Shown here: positions 33,203 through 41,691 of the stretch, one piece after another
How the letters are laid out: each line of letters opens with the position of its first letter
How positions within the stretch are numbered: the first letter of the stretch is position 1
Source of the DNA: JAVVPO01 sp036655715
GTDB lineage: Bacteria > Bacillota > Clostridia > Lachnospirales > Cellulosilyticaceae
Direction of reading: 5' to 3'
Assembly (NCBI GenBank): GCA_036655715.1
Contig: JAVVPO010000006.1
Span: forward strand, 1-64,000
DNA: 64,000 nucleotides
Position numbers and translations under genes: made by a program
Notes under the pieces: generated by a model
What the model was told of the DNA's origin: nothing
The model's input: only the letters and a program-made list of their open reading frames with translations
Databases searched by the model: none

Positions 33203-34300
33203 CTATGCTGCTCCTTTGCTTTTACCTAAAGTTTTGTTAGCGATGAATATAGCTACAAGCACACCCACTATACCCCCAACTAACTTACCTACTATCATAG
33301 GAAAAATCATTTCTTGATTGAATCCAGCGGTGAATCCTAAGTGGTCACCAAATACGAATGCTGCACATACTGCAAACGCTACGTTGATGATTTTTCCTCT
33401 AGCATCCATATCTTTCATCATACCAAACATTGGTATGCTGTTAGCTAAACTGGCTACTAAACCTGCTGCCGCTACGTCATTCATACCAAGTACTTTACCT
33501 AGTTTTAAAAGTGGTTTTTTGAATACTTTTGTAATCACATATACAAGTGGGAATGCCCCAGCAAGTACAATAGCAATATCCGCTACTACAGTAAATCCTT
33601 CACTAATTGGATTCATACCTGGTATAAGTACGATACCCAATAATTGCTCTACAATACCGGCTGCAAGACCAATAATAATAACAGCTACTACAAACTTACC
33701 AAAGTAAGTAAATCCTGTCACCATAGCTTCTTGGAATTTCCATAAACCTAATGCTATAAGCACTGCAAAGATAATGATAGGAATAAGATTTCTAAGCACC
33801 ATCATAATAGGGAAGCCAGCGACAACTCCACCTACAAATGACCCAAAAGGTACAGCGATAACTCCAGCAAGTACCCCTGTTGCAAGATAAGTTCTATCAC
33901 TTTCTTCAATAATTCCAAGTGCTACCGGAATAGTAAATACAATTGTAGGTCCAAGCATAGATCCTACAATAAGTCCACCAAATAATCCTGCTTGTGGATC
34001 AATAGCAAGAGCCTGAGCAAGAGGTGCACCTCCCATATCATTAGCAAGAATTGATCCTGCAAACATAGCTGGGTCAGCTCCTAAAAATCCAAAGATAGGT
34101 ACAATTACTGGTTTTAAGAGTTCAGCAAGTACAGGTGCTAACGCAATAATACCTACCATAGAAATAGCAAGTGCACCTATAGCCATAATCCCTTCTTCGA
34201 ATTTTTCTCCTAAGCCAAATTTATTGCCTATGATTTTATCTAGTGCTCCTAGCACTGCGAAGATAACCATAATATACATAATAATTTCATTAATACTCAT
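33203..34300 (-). CDS. eutH: Ethanolamine transporter EutH
   Basis: The 365-residue protein is almost entirely hydrophobic with ten or eleven membrane segments. It matches EutH in features such as SILANDMGGAPLAQALA and FGDHLGFTAGFNQEMI. It brings ethanolamine across the plasma membrane, mattering most at low concentrations. GGAGG precedes the start at 34300. It lies between the PduT-like shell gene and eutQ. Confidence 0.95.
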   Translation of the reverse strand: MSINEIIMYIMVIFAVLGALDKIIGNKFGLGEKFEEGIMAIGALAISMVGIIALAPVLAELLKPVIVPIFGFLGADPAMFAGSILANDMGGAPLAQALAIDPQAGLFGGLIVGSMLGPTIVFTIPVALGIIEESDRTYLATGVLAGVIAVPFGSFVGGVVAGFPIMMVLRNLIPIIIFAVLIALGLWKFQEAMVTGFTYFGKFVVAVIIIGLAAGIVEQLLGIVLIPGMNPISEGFTVVADIAIVLAGAFPLVYVITKVFKKPLLKLGKVLGMNDVAAAGLVASLANSIPMFGMMKDMDARGKIINVAFAVCAAFVFGDHLGFTAGFNQEMIFPMIVGKLVGGIVGVLVAIFIANKTLGKSKGAA

Positions 34301-34351
34301 AACCCGCTCGCCTCCATTTTGGTTAATTATTTGATTTTATATTTAAGTACT

Positions 34352-34900
34352 TTAAAACAAGTGTTTGACCATGTCGTCACTTGGAGAGGGAATAATAGAT
34401 ATGTTGGCATGCTCACTTTTGTTTAGAGCTAATTTCCCTTGTGCAAGTCCATATTCTACATTACTTAGGTTTCCTGTAATAATAAATACCAACTTACCTC
34501 CTATACAAAAAGCAAGATGTACCTTAAGAAGGGTAATATCGCTTGATTTAAGAGCTTTATCCAGTGCTTTGATACCTGCACATACTTTATTGGTTTCCAT
34601 TATCCCTAAGGCGCCCATTACTTGTTTAGATGAATACTTATTTTTAAAAGCCTCTATTATAGGTGTACTCACAGCATGTACTCTAAAGCTATCTACAAGA
34701 GTGTCTCCTGACATAGCTTCACCATAGGTAATCGCTTCATCCACTTCACCTTCATCCCCTGTTACTACTACAAAATACTTCCCAGGACAAATAGTCTTTA
34801 GCATGATAATTTCTACATCTGCTTTTTTTACAATTTCGTTGGATACTTCTATACCCTTACTGATGCTCCTAAATTCAAGTGCTCCTATACTTTTATTCAT
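34352..34900 (-). CDS. Tandem-BMC shell protein of PduT type with Cys38
   Basis: The 182-residue protein contains two BMC domains (residues about 4-85 and 95-178). The segment KTICPGKY puts a cysteine at residue 38, exactly where PduT of the propanediol compartment holds a [4Fe-4S] cluster in the centre of its trimer. The second half (ALGIMETNKVCAGIKALDKALKSSDITLLKVHLAFCIGGK) also resembles PduT closely. It probably forms pseudohexamers in the eut shell and may pass electrons through it. It overlaps eutN by eight bases. The function here is inferred from PduT. Confidence 0.88.
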   Translation of the reverse strand: MNKSIGALEFRSISKGIEVSNEIVKKADVEIIMLKTICPGKYFVVVTGDEGEVDEAITYGEAMSGDTLVDSFRVHAVSTPIIEAFKNKYSSKQVMGALGIMETNKVCAGIKALDKALKSSDITLLKVHLAFCIGGKLVFIITGNLSNVEYGLAQGKLALNKSEHANISIIPSPSDDMVKHLF

Positions 34901-35180
34901 CTGCCACCTCTATCGAATCAACAATACCTACTACTGCTGCATCAATAGGTACATTAGGATTACCTATTGCATATCTAGCAGCGCCGCCTCTAGTAATCAG
35001 TACCAAGTCACCTACTCCCGCACCTACAATATCTGATGCCACAAACAATCCTTCTCTTTCATTTTCTTTAGAAACAAGTATCTTGAGCACCAAGAATTTT
35101 TGTCCATTTAATTTTTCATCTTTTTTTGTGGCCCACACACTTCCTACTACTCTTCCTATTTCCAAATTAGACGCCTCCAC
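34893..35180 (-). CDS. eutN: Microcompartment vertex protein EutN
   Basis: The 95-residue protein belongs to the EutN/CcmL family that forms pentamers capping the vertices of the shell (IGRVVGSVWATKKDEKLNGQ, then VGDLVLITRGGAARYA). It overlaps both neighbours by a few bases, so it is translationally coupled. Confidence 0.94.
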   Translation of the reverse strand: MEASNLEIGRVVGSVWATKKDEKLNGQKFLVLKILVSKENEREGLFVASDIVGAGVGDLVLITRGGAARYAIGNPNVPIDAAVVGIVDSIEVADE

Positions 35181-35836
35181 TATACTCTTTTTATCTTTAG
35201 TTTATGTGTTCTTATAAAATCATCTGCTAATGGAGTAACTATACTTTTTTTATCTACTAAGATAGTAACCAATGCCGGAATATGAGCTTTCATTAAATCC
35301 GATTCTAATAAAAGCTTTTTGTGAGTGAAGTCTATCTCTTCACCATAGCATACTTTGTTTTCTTGTAATGCACTGCGCTGCCCGTTTTCCTTGTCCACTA
35401 GTATATCCATCACATTCCCGATAGTTCTAATGCCATATTGTTTGATTTTATCTTCATACTCACTGTATAAAGTATATAATGCCTTATACGAAGTTTTTTT
35501 ATACGTCCTATATGCGATGCCCTCTTCTAGCATATAGACTTTTTTGCCTTCTAGTAAGTGTTTGAGTATGAATTCTTCCTCTTCCGTACCACTACAGCCT
35601 AGTGCTAAATGAGCAAGTAGTCCTACAGTCATCTGACAAATAACAATGCACTCGCACTGCGAGTTACCCCCTTGGTAGCTCACTATATCGTATATCTCTT
35701 CTAGCCTTTTAGCCTCATCTGAAAAATACTTTCCGATCATCATAACTTTCTTTTTAGGAGAAGTTAATTTAACATCCTGTTGGAGTTTTTTGTAAAGTTC
35801 AGCTACTATTTCATCTATTAAATTTTGAGGATTCAT
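35180..35836 (-). CDS. Conserved eut-operon protein (eut_hyp, TIGR02536-like)
   Basis: This 218-residue protein occupies the place between the phosphotransacylase and eutN where Firmicutes eut loci carry a conserved protein of unknown activity. It begins with a short amphipathic helix (NLIDEIVAELYKKLQQ), typical of compartment-targeted enzymes. A middle part with several cysteines (NSQCECIVICQMTVGLLAHLALG) and a helical C-terminal part ending HKLKIKRV follow. I assign the family from context and overall look, and propose no activity. It overlaps its neighbours by a few bases at both ends. Confidence 0.75.
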   Translation of the reverse strand: MNPQNLIDEIVAELYKKLQQDVKLTSPKKKVMMIGKYFSDEAKRLEEIYDIVSYQGGNSQCECIVICQMTVGLLAHLALGCSGTEEEEFILKHLLEGKKVYMLEEGIAYRTYKKTSYKALYTLYSEYEDKIKQYGIRTIGNVMDILVDKENGQRSALQENKVCYGEEIDFTHKKLLLESDLMKAHIPALVTILVDKKSIVTPLADDFIRTHKLKIKRV

Positions 35837-36456
35837 TTAAGAATCATCCCCCACATTCCTTTAGTATATCCACACGCATTGGCTTCATCATAATCAATAT
35901 GGATATAGGTCCTAAAATCTGGACTCACCCTAATAATCATATCATCAAATATCAGGGGTCTTTCTCCAAACACTTTAACCTTTACACTCTCTCCATCTGA
36001 TACGTTAAATTTTCTAGCATCCTCAGGTGTTATATGAACATGTCTCTTTGCTACAATCAGACCTTGCGCTAATTCAACCTTTTTATCACCATTACTAATG
36101 ACAATGCCTGGTGTATCTTTAATATCTCCGCTCTGTCTAACAGGTGATTTAACCCCTAAGATTAATGCATCTGTTAAGGACACCTCTACTTGAGAGTCTT
36201 TTCTAGCTGGTCCTAATACAATGACATTATTAAGTGTCCCTTTAGTTCCCGTTACAGTCACTCTCTCTTTGCAAGCATATTGCCCTGGTTGAGACAAATC
36301 TTTAACCGGTGTAAGCCTATACCCCACTCCGAACAATACATCTATATCCCTTTGCGCAAGATGCACATGTCTACCAGATGCTTCTACTTCTATAAAAAGT
36401 TTCTGTTTTAGTTCTTTAACAACTTCATCTACTATTTGATCTACTAATTGTGTCAT
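35833..36456 (-). CDS. pduL: Phosphate propanoyltransferase/acetyltransferase PduL
   Basis: The 207-residue protein has the two zinc-binding motifs of PduL, EASGRHVHL near the start and VAKRHVHITPEDA in the second half. PduL turns acyl-CoA into acyl-phosphate and frees CoA inside microcompartments. Here it takes the place of EutD and would make acetyl-phosphate from EutE's acetyl-CoA. The N-terminal helix (LVDQIVDEVVKELKQ) is a likely encapsulation peptide. AAAGGAGG precedes the start. Confidence 0.93.
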   Translation of the reverse strand: MTQLVDQIVDEVVKELKQKLFIEVEASGRHVHLAQRDIDVLFGVGYRLTPVKDLSQPGQYACKERVTVTGTKGTLNNVIVLGPARKDSQVEVSLTDALILGVKSPVRQSGDIKDTPGIVISNGDKKVELAQGLIVAKRHVHITPEDARKFNVSDGESVKVKVFGERPLIFDDMIIRVSPDFRTYIHIDYDEANACGYTKGMWGMILK

Positions 36457-36480
36457 AAGCTCCTCCTTTCACAAAAGGTG

Positions 36481-37260
36481 CTATTTGTATTTGTCTGTCA
36501 TAAATTTAAACATCATAATCCAAAACAGTGAAGATAATCTATTAAACGCCTTAATGATATCTTCTCTATCCGTTTGTCCGTACTCATTAGCAAAAGCTTT
36601 GTAAGCTACAAGTTCCGTTTCGCGTGTTAAAGTCCGTAGTTTATTAAGGGCAACTACCATTTCACCTGTTTTATAATTAGGCAAGAAATGCCTCATACCA
36701 TAATATTTACTAGGATGATGAGAATGCTCTCTAAGTTCCTCAGCTGTTAAGTCCTGTAATTTAAATTCTCCGACCGGCTCTCCAGACACTTCACATCTAA
36801 GTAAATTACGAACAAACCTCAAAACCTCCTCTAAATCCGAAATCAGCTTTGGCATCTTTTCCTTCTCTGCCAAAATCTGAACTATCAAAATCTCAGCTTC
36901 CAAAGAATCTATTTTCCCTCTAAAAGCAATGCGTGGGTGATCCTTAAAAACAAGTAAATTTCCTCTAAGATGTGTCATATGCTCAGGTTTCTCTTCAAGT
37001 TTTGCCCCAAACAACGTATCAAACATCTCAGACTCATTCACTATCTTTACTTGCTTCACCTGTTCCACTACAACAGGCACCTCAATCACCTGGCTGGCTT
37101 CCACATCCTCTTTAAACATTATATTAATATTCTTTTCTCCTAAATAAGCCCTCGCAGAAGGTGTGATAATTTCCTTACGTGAGACACAGATTTCTTTTTT
37201 ATCCTGTAAGTCCCCGTTGGCCATCATCCTTCTCACGTCACTCTCTGTTAAAACAGACAT
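36481..37260 (-). CDS. eutT: Ethanolamine-locus cobalamin adenosyltransferase EutT
   Basis: The 259-residue protein starts VLTESDVRRMMANGDL and has ITPSARAYLGEKNINI, then HMTHLRGNLLVFKDHPRIAFRGKIDSL cut into its typical helices. These match EutT, which converts cob(I)alamin to adenosylcobalamin, the cofactor of EutBC. The Cys-rich metal motif of enteric EutT is not evident, which is common in Firmicutes forms. It is separated from eutM by 426 bases of repeats. Confidence 0.88.
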   Translation of the reverse strand: MSVLTESDVRRMMANGDLQDKKEICVSRKEIITPSARAYLGEKNINIMFKEDVEASQVIEVPVVVEQVKQVKIVNESEMFDTLFGAKLEEKPEHMTHLRGNLLVFKDHPRIAFRGKIDSLEAEILIVQILAEKEKMPKLISDLEEVLRFVRNLLRCEVSGEPVGEFKLQDLTAEELREHSHHPSKYYGMRHFLPNYKTGEMVVALNKLRTLTRETELVAYKAFANEYGQTDREDIIKAFNRLSSLFWIMMFKFMTDKYK

Positions 37261-37411
37261 TCTCTCACATCCTTACTAGATGTTAACCCCCATACATATA
37301 CTAGTTAGGGGGATACTTATTTTTGTCTTTTACTCTTTCTAATATTTAACTTCTATTTTAATATTTAATTTCATTTCATTTTGATATTTGATTTCTTTAA
37401 CTTTTAAGTCA

Positions 37412-37529
37412 CCAACTTGCTTGGTAGGGTGAAATCTAAAGAGATATCACTAGAGCTTTCTTCACAACTTCAAAACTCGCTACAAAAGCGAAGTAATATA
37501 CCTCTAGACTTCACCCACTACCACCAAGT
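37412..37529. repeat. Imperfect inverted-repeat element inside the eut operon
   Basis: About 24-base ends (37412-37435 and 37505-37529) are inverted copies of each other with a few differences (ACTTG..TTGGTAG.GGTGAA..TCTA). The inner part (ACAAAAGCGAAGT, ACCTC, ACCACC) resembles the element at 24498-24606 between leuA and leuC. It is non-coding. It may be a MITE-like repeat that inserted in the eutM-eutT spacer. The rest of 37261-37411 is AT-rich and empty. Confidence 0.6.
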
Positions 37530-37684
37530 CTAGCCTCAAGAGTCCCCATACCTTCACTGTCCGTGGTATTCCTACCGAGTCAAAGGTATAAGTCCTAACA
37601 GAGGGCTACTAAACCACCATGTCTAGCCTCAAAATCACCCACACCTTCACTGTCCGTGGTATTCCTACCGAGTCAAAGGTATAA
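37528..37684. repeat. Tandem 93-bp repeat next to eutM
   Basis: Two copies begin at 37528 and 37621, both with GTCTAGCCTCAA. A 41-bp core is identical (37551-37591 and 37644-37684). The second copy is cut at the eutM stop codon. Within a copy ATACC can pair with GGTAT. This directly adjoins the inverted-repeat element at 37412. Confidence 0.85.
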
Positions 37685-37686
37685 AT

Positions 37687-37986
37687 CTAAATTTGAGTTT
37701 GAGACTGAGCGCCATGTGGTAGAATAATATCCACTTCAGCATGTGGTCTTGGAATAACATGTACTGAAATAAGTTCTCCAACTCTCTCTGCTGCTGCTGC
37801 TCCTGCATCTGTTGCCGCTTTTACAGCTCCTACGTCGCCTCTTACCATAACAGTAACAAGACCACCTCCAACTTGTTCTTTGCCCACAAGGGTTACATTA
37901 GCCGCTTTAACCATAGCATCCGCAGCTTCAATTGCGCCTACCAAACCTTTTGTTTCAATCATTCCTAATGCATTTGTATTTGCCAT
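37687..37986 (-). CDS. eutM: Major BMC shell protein EutM
   Basis: The 99-residue protein is a single BMC domain (LGMIETKGLVGAIEAADAMVKAANV, then GDVGAVKAATDAGAAAAERVGELISVHVIPRPH) that forms hexameric tiles of the compartment wall. AGGAGG precedes the start at 37986. It follows eutE by 36 bases. Confidence 0.95.
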   Translation of the reverse strand: MANTNALGMIETKGLVGAIEAADAMVKAANVTLVGKEQVGGGLVTVMVRGDVGAVKAATDAGAAAAERVGELISVHVIPRPHAEVDIILPHGAQSQTQI

Positions 37987-38022
37987 TGTTTTATTCCTCC
38001 TAATATTAAGATTTTATACGTA

Positions 38023-39486
38023 TTATACTAATTCCTTCATAATTCTTTTTACTAATTCATCAATGAGACCTTCTGAACAAGTACCATGGTGGCTATCACC
38101 ACTTGGTGCCCCTTCTCTAATCTCTTCTAGTTCTTTGGTACCATAGGCTACACGCTTAACATTAATAATATCCATAGGACCAATATTATTAGAAGATGAG
38201 CTACCACCTACCGCTCCACAACCTAGTGTAAGGGCTGGGAATAAACCAGTTGTTGCACCAATCCCACCTAGCGCCCCAGGTGTATTAATAAGAATACGAG
38301 ATGCTGGAATGCGAAGTGAGAAACGCTTAACTACTTCATCATCATTGGCATGCATACAGAAGGTATGTCCACTTCCTTCAAACTCTAATATTTGAATACA
38401 TTTTTCTAGCACTCCATCTACTGAATCTTCTACATAAAAAGCAAGGATTGGTCCTAATTTTTCTCTAGAATAAGGTACATCATGCCCTACCCTACTCTCT
38501 TTTGCAATCAGCACTCTTGCACTACGTGGCACCTCGGTAAGACCTGCAAGTTTTGCTACATGCTCTACACTTTTTCCTACAATCTGAGGATTCATCATAC
38601 CATTTGGCCTGAGAACAAACTTAGCAAGCCTATCACTTTCTTCTTGATTTAAGAAGTAAGCGCCTTGTTTTTGAAGCTCTGATTTTACCGTATCTTCCAT
38701 ACATTTTTCTACGATAACAGATTGCTCTGATGCACAGATTGTTCCATTATCAAATGTTTTAGAATCTAGTATACGTTTAACTGCTGCTTTTACATCTGCA
38801 CTCTTATCAATAAAGGCTGGACCATTTCCAGCTCCTACGCCAATTGCTGGTGTACCAGAAGAGTAAGCAGCTTTAACCATAGCACTTCCGCCTGTTGCCA
38901 AAATAAGATTGGTATACTTATGCTTCATAAGTTCAGATGTTGCTTCCATGGTAGGCACAGTGATTGCTGCGATAGCACCCTTTGGACAACCTGCTTCTTC
39001 TGCTGCTTTTGATAAAATCTTTACAGTTTCTAAAATACATTTTTTAGCACTTGGGTGTGGTGAAAATACAATAGCATTTCCACCTTTGATAGAAATAAGG
39101 GTTTTGTACATAACAGTAGATGTGGGATTAGTAGAAGGCACTATACCTGCTACAACACCTACTGGCACACCAATATCATAAACTTTATTAGCTTTATCAT
39201 CAGCGATAATTCCTACAGTTTTTTGATCTTTAATCGCTTCATAGATAACTTTTGAGCCAAAAATATTTTTAATAATTTTATCTTCCCATTTACCAAAGCC
39301 TGTTTCTTCATTGGCCATCTTAGCAAGTTTTTCTGCATTAGCCAAACCTGCATCAGCAATAGCTTTAACAATACGATCTATTTGAGTTTGATTAAGTGTC
39401 GCTAATTTTTTTTGTGCTTCTCTTGCTTGTTTGAGTAAACTTCTTACTTCTTGAATAGATACAAGATCTTTATCTAATAACTCCAT
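38023..39486 (-). CDS. eutE: CoA-acylating acetaldehyde dehydrogenase EutE
   Basis: EutE oxidises acetaldehyde to acetyl-CoA with NAD+ and CoA inside the compartment. The 487-residue protein is an aldehyde dehydrogenase with the catalytic cysteine in NGTICASEQSVIVEK and the cofactor segment GVVAGIVPSTNPTSTVMYK. Unlike many EutE proteins, the candidate encapsulation helix is at the C-terminus (CSEGLIDELVKRIMKELV) after a flexible linker. Its start overlaps the stop of the upstream shell gene. Confidence 0.95.
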   Translation of the reverse strand: MELLDKDLVSIQEVRSLLKQAREAQKKLATLNQTQIDRIVKAIADAGLANAEKLAKMANEETGFGKWEDKIIKNIFGSKVIYEAIKDQKTVGIIADDKANKVYDIGVPVGVVAGIVPSTNPTSTVMYKTLISIKGGNAIVFSPHPSAKKCILETVKILSKAAEEAGCPKGAIAAITVPTMEATSELMKHKYTNLILATGGSAMVKAAYSSGTPAIGVGAGNGPAFIDKSADVKAAVKRILDSKTFDNGTICASEQSVIVEKCMEDTVKSELQKQGAYFLNQEESDRLAKFVLRPNGMMNPQIVGKSVEHVAKLAGLTEVPRSARVLIAKESRVGHDVPYSREKLGPILAFYVEDSVDGVLEKCIQILEFEGSGHTFCMHANDDEVVKRFSLRIPASRILINTPGALGGIGATTGLFPALTLGCGAVGGSSSSNNIGPMDIINVKRVAYGTKELEEIREGAPSGDSHHGTCSEGLIDELVKRIMKELV

Positions 39487-40106
39487 TAATTCTCACCTTC
39501 TTTATAAAACTGTATAATCATGTTGATAAGCTCTTCTTTTTTAGCAGATTTTAATTTTCTTGGTGCTACTTTGATACCTAAAGAAGCAATGAGATTTTTA
39601 AGTTCTGTATTACTTAATTTGGTCAGTTCTGTAGGCGAAAGTTTTTCTACCACTACCGGTCCTGTATCGGATACCGTGTCATATCCAGGTACGACCTGTG
39701 TTATATGCTCTATACCTATATCAGCCTTATCTGTGCCTATAGTCTGACTAGGTTGAAATATATCCTTTTCAACAACATGACTTGTAGGCTGATATTCCTC
39801 AGATATAAGCTGAGTTTTCACTGGTTTCTTAGATTCATTTTCAAAAAACACACGGGATAAAGCAGGTGCTAGCCTTGGAATCACATGGGTAGCTCTTACT
39901 TCTCCGACTCTTGCTGCGGCAATTCCTGCTGCATCTACAGCAGCTTTTACAGCTCCTACATCTCCAAAGATTTGCACCGTCATAATGCCGCCATCTACCT
40001 TGGTGATGCTACCTAATTTTACATTAGCTGCCTTAAGAGCTGAATCCGCAGCTTCCACTGCTGGTGGGTAGCCTATGACTTCTATCAGTCCTAATGCCTC
40101 TGTCAT
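39486..40106 (-). CDS. BMC shell protein with SAP-like C-terminal domain (EutK-like)
   Basis: Residues 1-90 form one BMC domain (LGLIEVIGYPPAVEAADSALKAANV ending RATHVIPRLAP in parts). A linker of about 70 residues follows, and the last 45 residues (LSNTELKNLIASLGIKV and KLKSAKKEELINMIIQF) look like a SAP/HeH helix-extended-loop-helix nucleic-acid-binding domain. Enteric EutK also carries an extra C-terminal helical domain on a BMC domain, so this holds an analogous place. It begins seven bases after eutL. Binding of nucleic acid is only suggested. Confidence 0.85.
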   Translation of the reverse strand: MTEALGLIEVIGYPPAVEAADSALKAANVKLGSITKVDGGIMTVQIFGDVGAVKAAVDAAGIAAARVGEVRATHVIPRLAPALSRVFFENESKKPVKTQLISEEYQPTSHVVEKDIFQPSQTIGTDKADIGIEHITQVVPGYDTVSDTGPVVVEKLSPTELTKLSNTELKNLIASLGIKVAPRKLKSAKKEELINMIIQFYKEGEN

Positions 40107-40112
40107 AGCCTA

Positions 40113-40766
40113 TTAGAATTCCTGAGGATTTGATGCTACTGATCTTACAGCTTCTGCAAACGCACTACATGCGGCATTACATGCAGATTGTGAACCTGTA
40201 AGAAGGCCACCCCCGAAGTTGGTTTCTGATGGTGGTCCAAAGAACTCCACAAGTTTAACATCTGCAGCCTTCATAGCAGCATCTAATCCATAAATAGATT
40301 CAAGTGGTGGTGCAATAAGATAAGCTAATGGCTCTCCTTCTGCTACCCCTGCCACTTTTGAAAGATAAGTCCCTGTGCGAGATACAGTATGTGCGTAGTA
40401 AACAATAGAATCATCTTCATTAGCACTTACAAAAGTTGCACCTGTTGCCATAAAATCTAGAGCTGCATTAAGTCCACTCTTTACTTCATCTGGGCTTGGT
40501 CCTCCAAGTATGCCAATGACTTCTCCAGCAAGTTTTGTAGAAGCATTTGCAGCTCCTGCGTAGAAAGATTTCGCATAAACAACATCTACATCAGCAGCTT
40601 TTGTTGCTTCATCTAGAGCTGTATAGGTTACATCATCTGTATCAGCAGTAATAATCCCTAAACTCTTGTGTCTTGGCCCAAGTTCTAATCTCTTTGCAAG
40701 CTCTGCATTGACATTAGAAATGATTCTGACACCAAGTACATTAGGACGTAATTTATCGTTTTTCAT
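40113..40766 (-). CDS. eutL: Trimeric BMC shell protein EutL
   Basis: The 217-residue protein holds two circularly permuted BMC domains and matches EutL (LRPNVLGVRIISNVNAELA, DTDDVTYTALDEATKAADV, GPPSETNFGGGLLTGSQSAC in pieces). EutL forms trimers with a gated central pore and may bind ethanolamine or regulate passage of large molecules. AGGAGG precedes the start, 14 bases after eutC. Confidence 0.95.
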   Translation of the reverse strand: MKNDKLRPNVLGVRIISNVNAELAKRLELGPRHKSLGIITADTDDVTYTALDEATKAADVDVVYAKSFYAGAANASTKLAGEVIGILGGPSPDEVKSGLNAALDFMATGATFVSANEDDSIVYYAHTVSRTGTYLSKVAGVAEGEPLAYLIAPPLESIYGLDAAMKAADVKLVEFFGPPSETNFGGGLLTGSQSACNAACSAFAEAVRSVASNPQEF

Positions 40767-40780
40767 GATTTGCCTCCTTA

Positions 40781-41674
40781 TTATTTAAGATCTATTCCAG
40801 ACGCTTTTTTGTCTAACATGGTTTTGATAAGTTCTGCAGTATGTGCACCTGCTTCAACAGCCGTTGTACCGCCTCTATGAATATTAGAGATAACTGTTCT
40901 CTTTGCTTCTGCTATACCTATTTTTGGTTTGTAAGCAATGTAAGCTGACATAGACTCTGCTGTTACAAGTCCTGGTCTTTCTCCAACTAGCATACAGATT
41001 ACATCAGCATCTGTTACTTCACCGACTGCATCCATAGCTCCAACCCTTGCATATTTAATAAATAGAATTTCTCCTACACTTAGACCATATCCTTGCAACC
41101 CTTGTTTGATAGCAGGAATCATATTTTCTACGTTGGCTTCAATAGCTGAAGATGAAAGTCCATCTCCTACGATAATGAGCACTTTGGGATGTGATCCACA
41201 TGTTTTCTTAATGATTTCTTGCTCTTTTTCCCCAAATCTTCTACCTAAGTCTGGACGAGTAAGATATTCATCTTTATCTTTACAAAGTGTTTGTACAAAA
41301 ACAAAATTGTTTTTCTTAATAAATTCTTCTGAGACATCAGAAAATACTGCATCTTGCGCTGCTGCATGGTCTGCTCTTACACGAAGCATTGTAATCGTTT
41401 TATATCTAGCGCCTGCTTTACCAATCCCAAGTCTAGCTGGTGTTTGGGCTTTCATTTTAAGATACGCTTCTTTGTCTACTGCATCTTTTACTAAAAATTG
41501 TTTCTTAAGATCTATCGCTGTAATATCTGGAATACATCCACCATGATCAATTTGAGTGTTTGTCCCTCTACTTGCAGATGATGGCGTCGTCGTTGTTACA
41601 GATACATTGCCATCTTTGCCTACCATTTGCTCTACAAGTTGTTCTACCATTCTTCTTAAATCTTGTTCATTCAT
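40781..41674 (-). CDS. eutC: Ethanolamine ammonia-lyase small subunit EutC
   Basis: EutC and EutB form the adenosylcobalamin-dependent lyase that splits ethanolamine to acetaldehyde and ammonia. The 297-residue protein has the family segments ARLGIGKAGARYKTITMLRVRADHA and IVGDGLSSSAIEANVENM, in short stretches. The N-terminus (EQDLRRMVEQLVEQMVGKD) is a probable encapsulation helix followed by a Ser/Thr-rich linker. It lies 17 bases after eutB. Confidence 0.96.
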   Translation of the reverse strand: MNEQDLRRMVEQLVEQMVGKDGNVSVTTTTPSSASRGTNTQIDHGGCIPDITAIDLKKQFLVKDAVDKEAYLKMKAQTPARLGIGKAGARYKTITMLRVRADHAAAQDAVFSDVSEEFIKKNNFVFVQTLCKDKDEYLTRPDLGRRFGEKEQEIIKKTCGSHPKVLIIVGDGLSSSAIEANVENMIPAIKQGLQGYGLSVGEILFIKYARVGAMDAVGEVTDADVICMLVGERPGLVTAESMSAYIAYKPKIGIAEAKRTVISNIHRGGTTAVEAGAHTAELIKTMLDKKASGIDLK

Positions 41675-41691
41675 ACCTTTTCCTCCTTATC

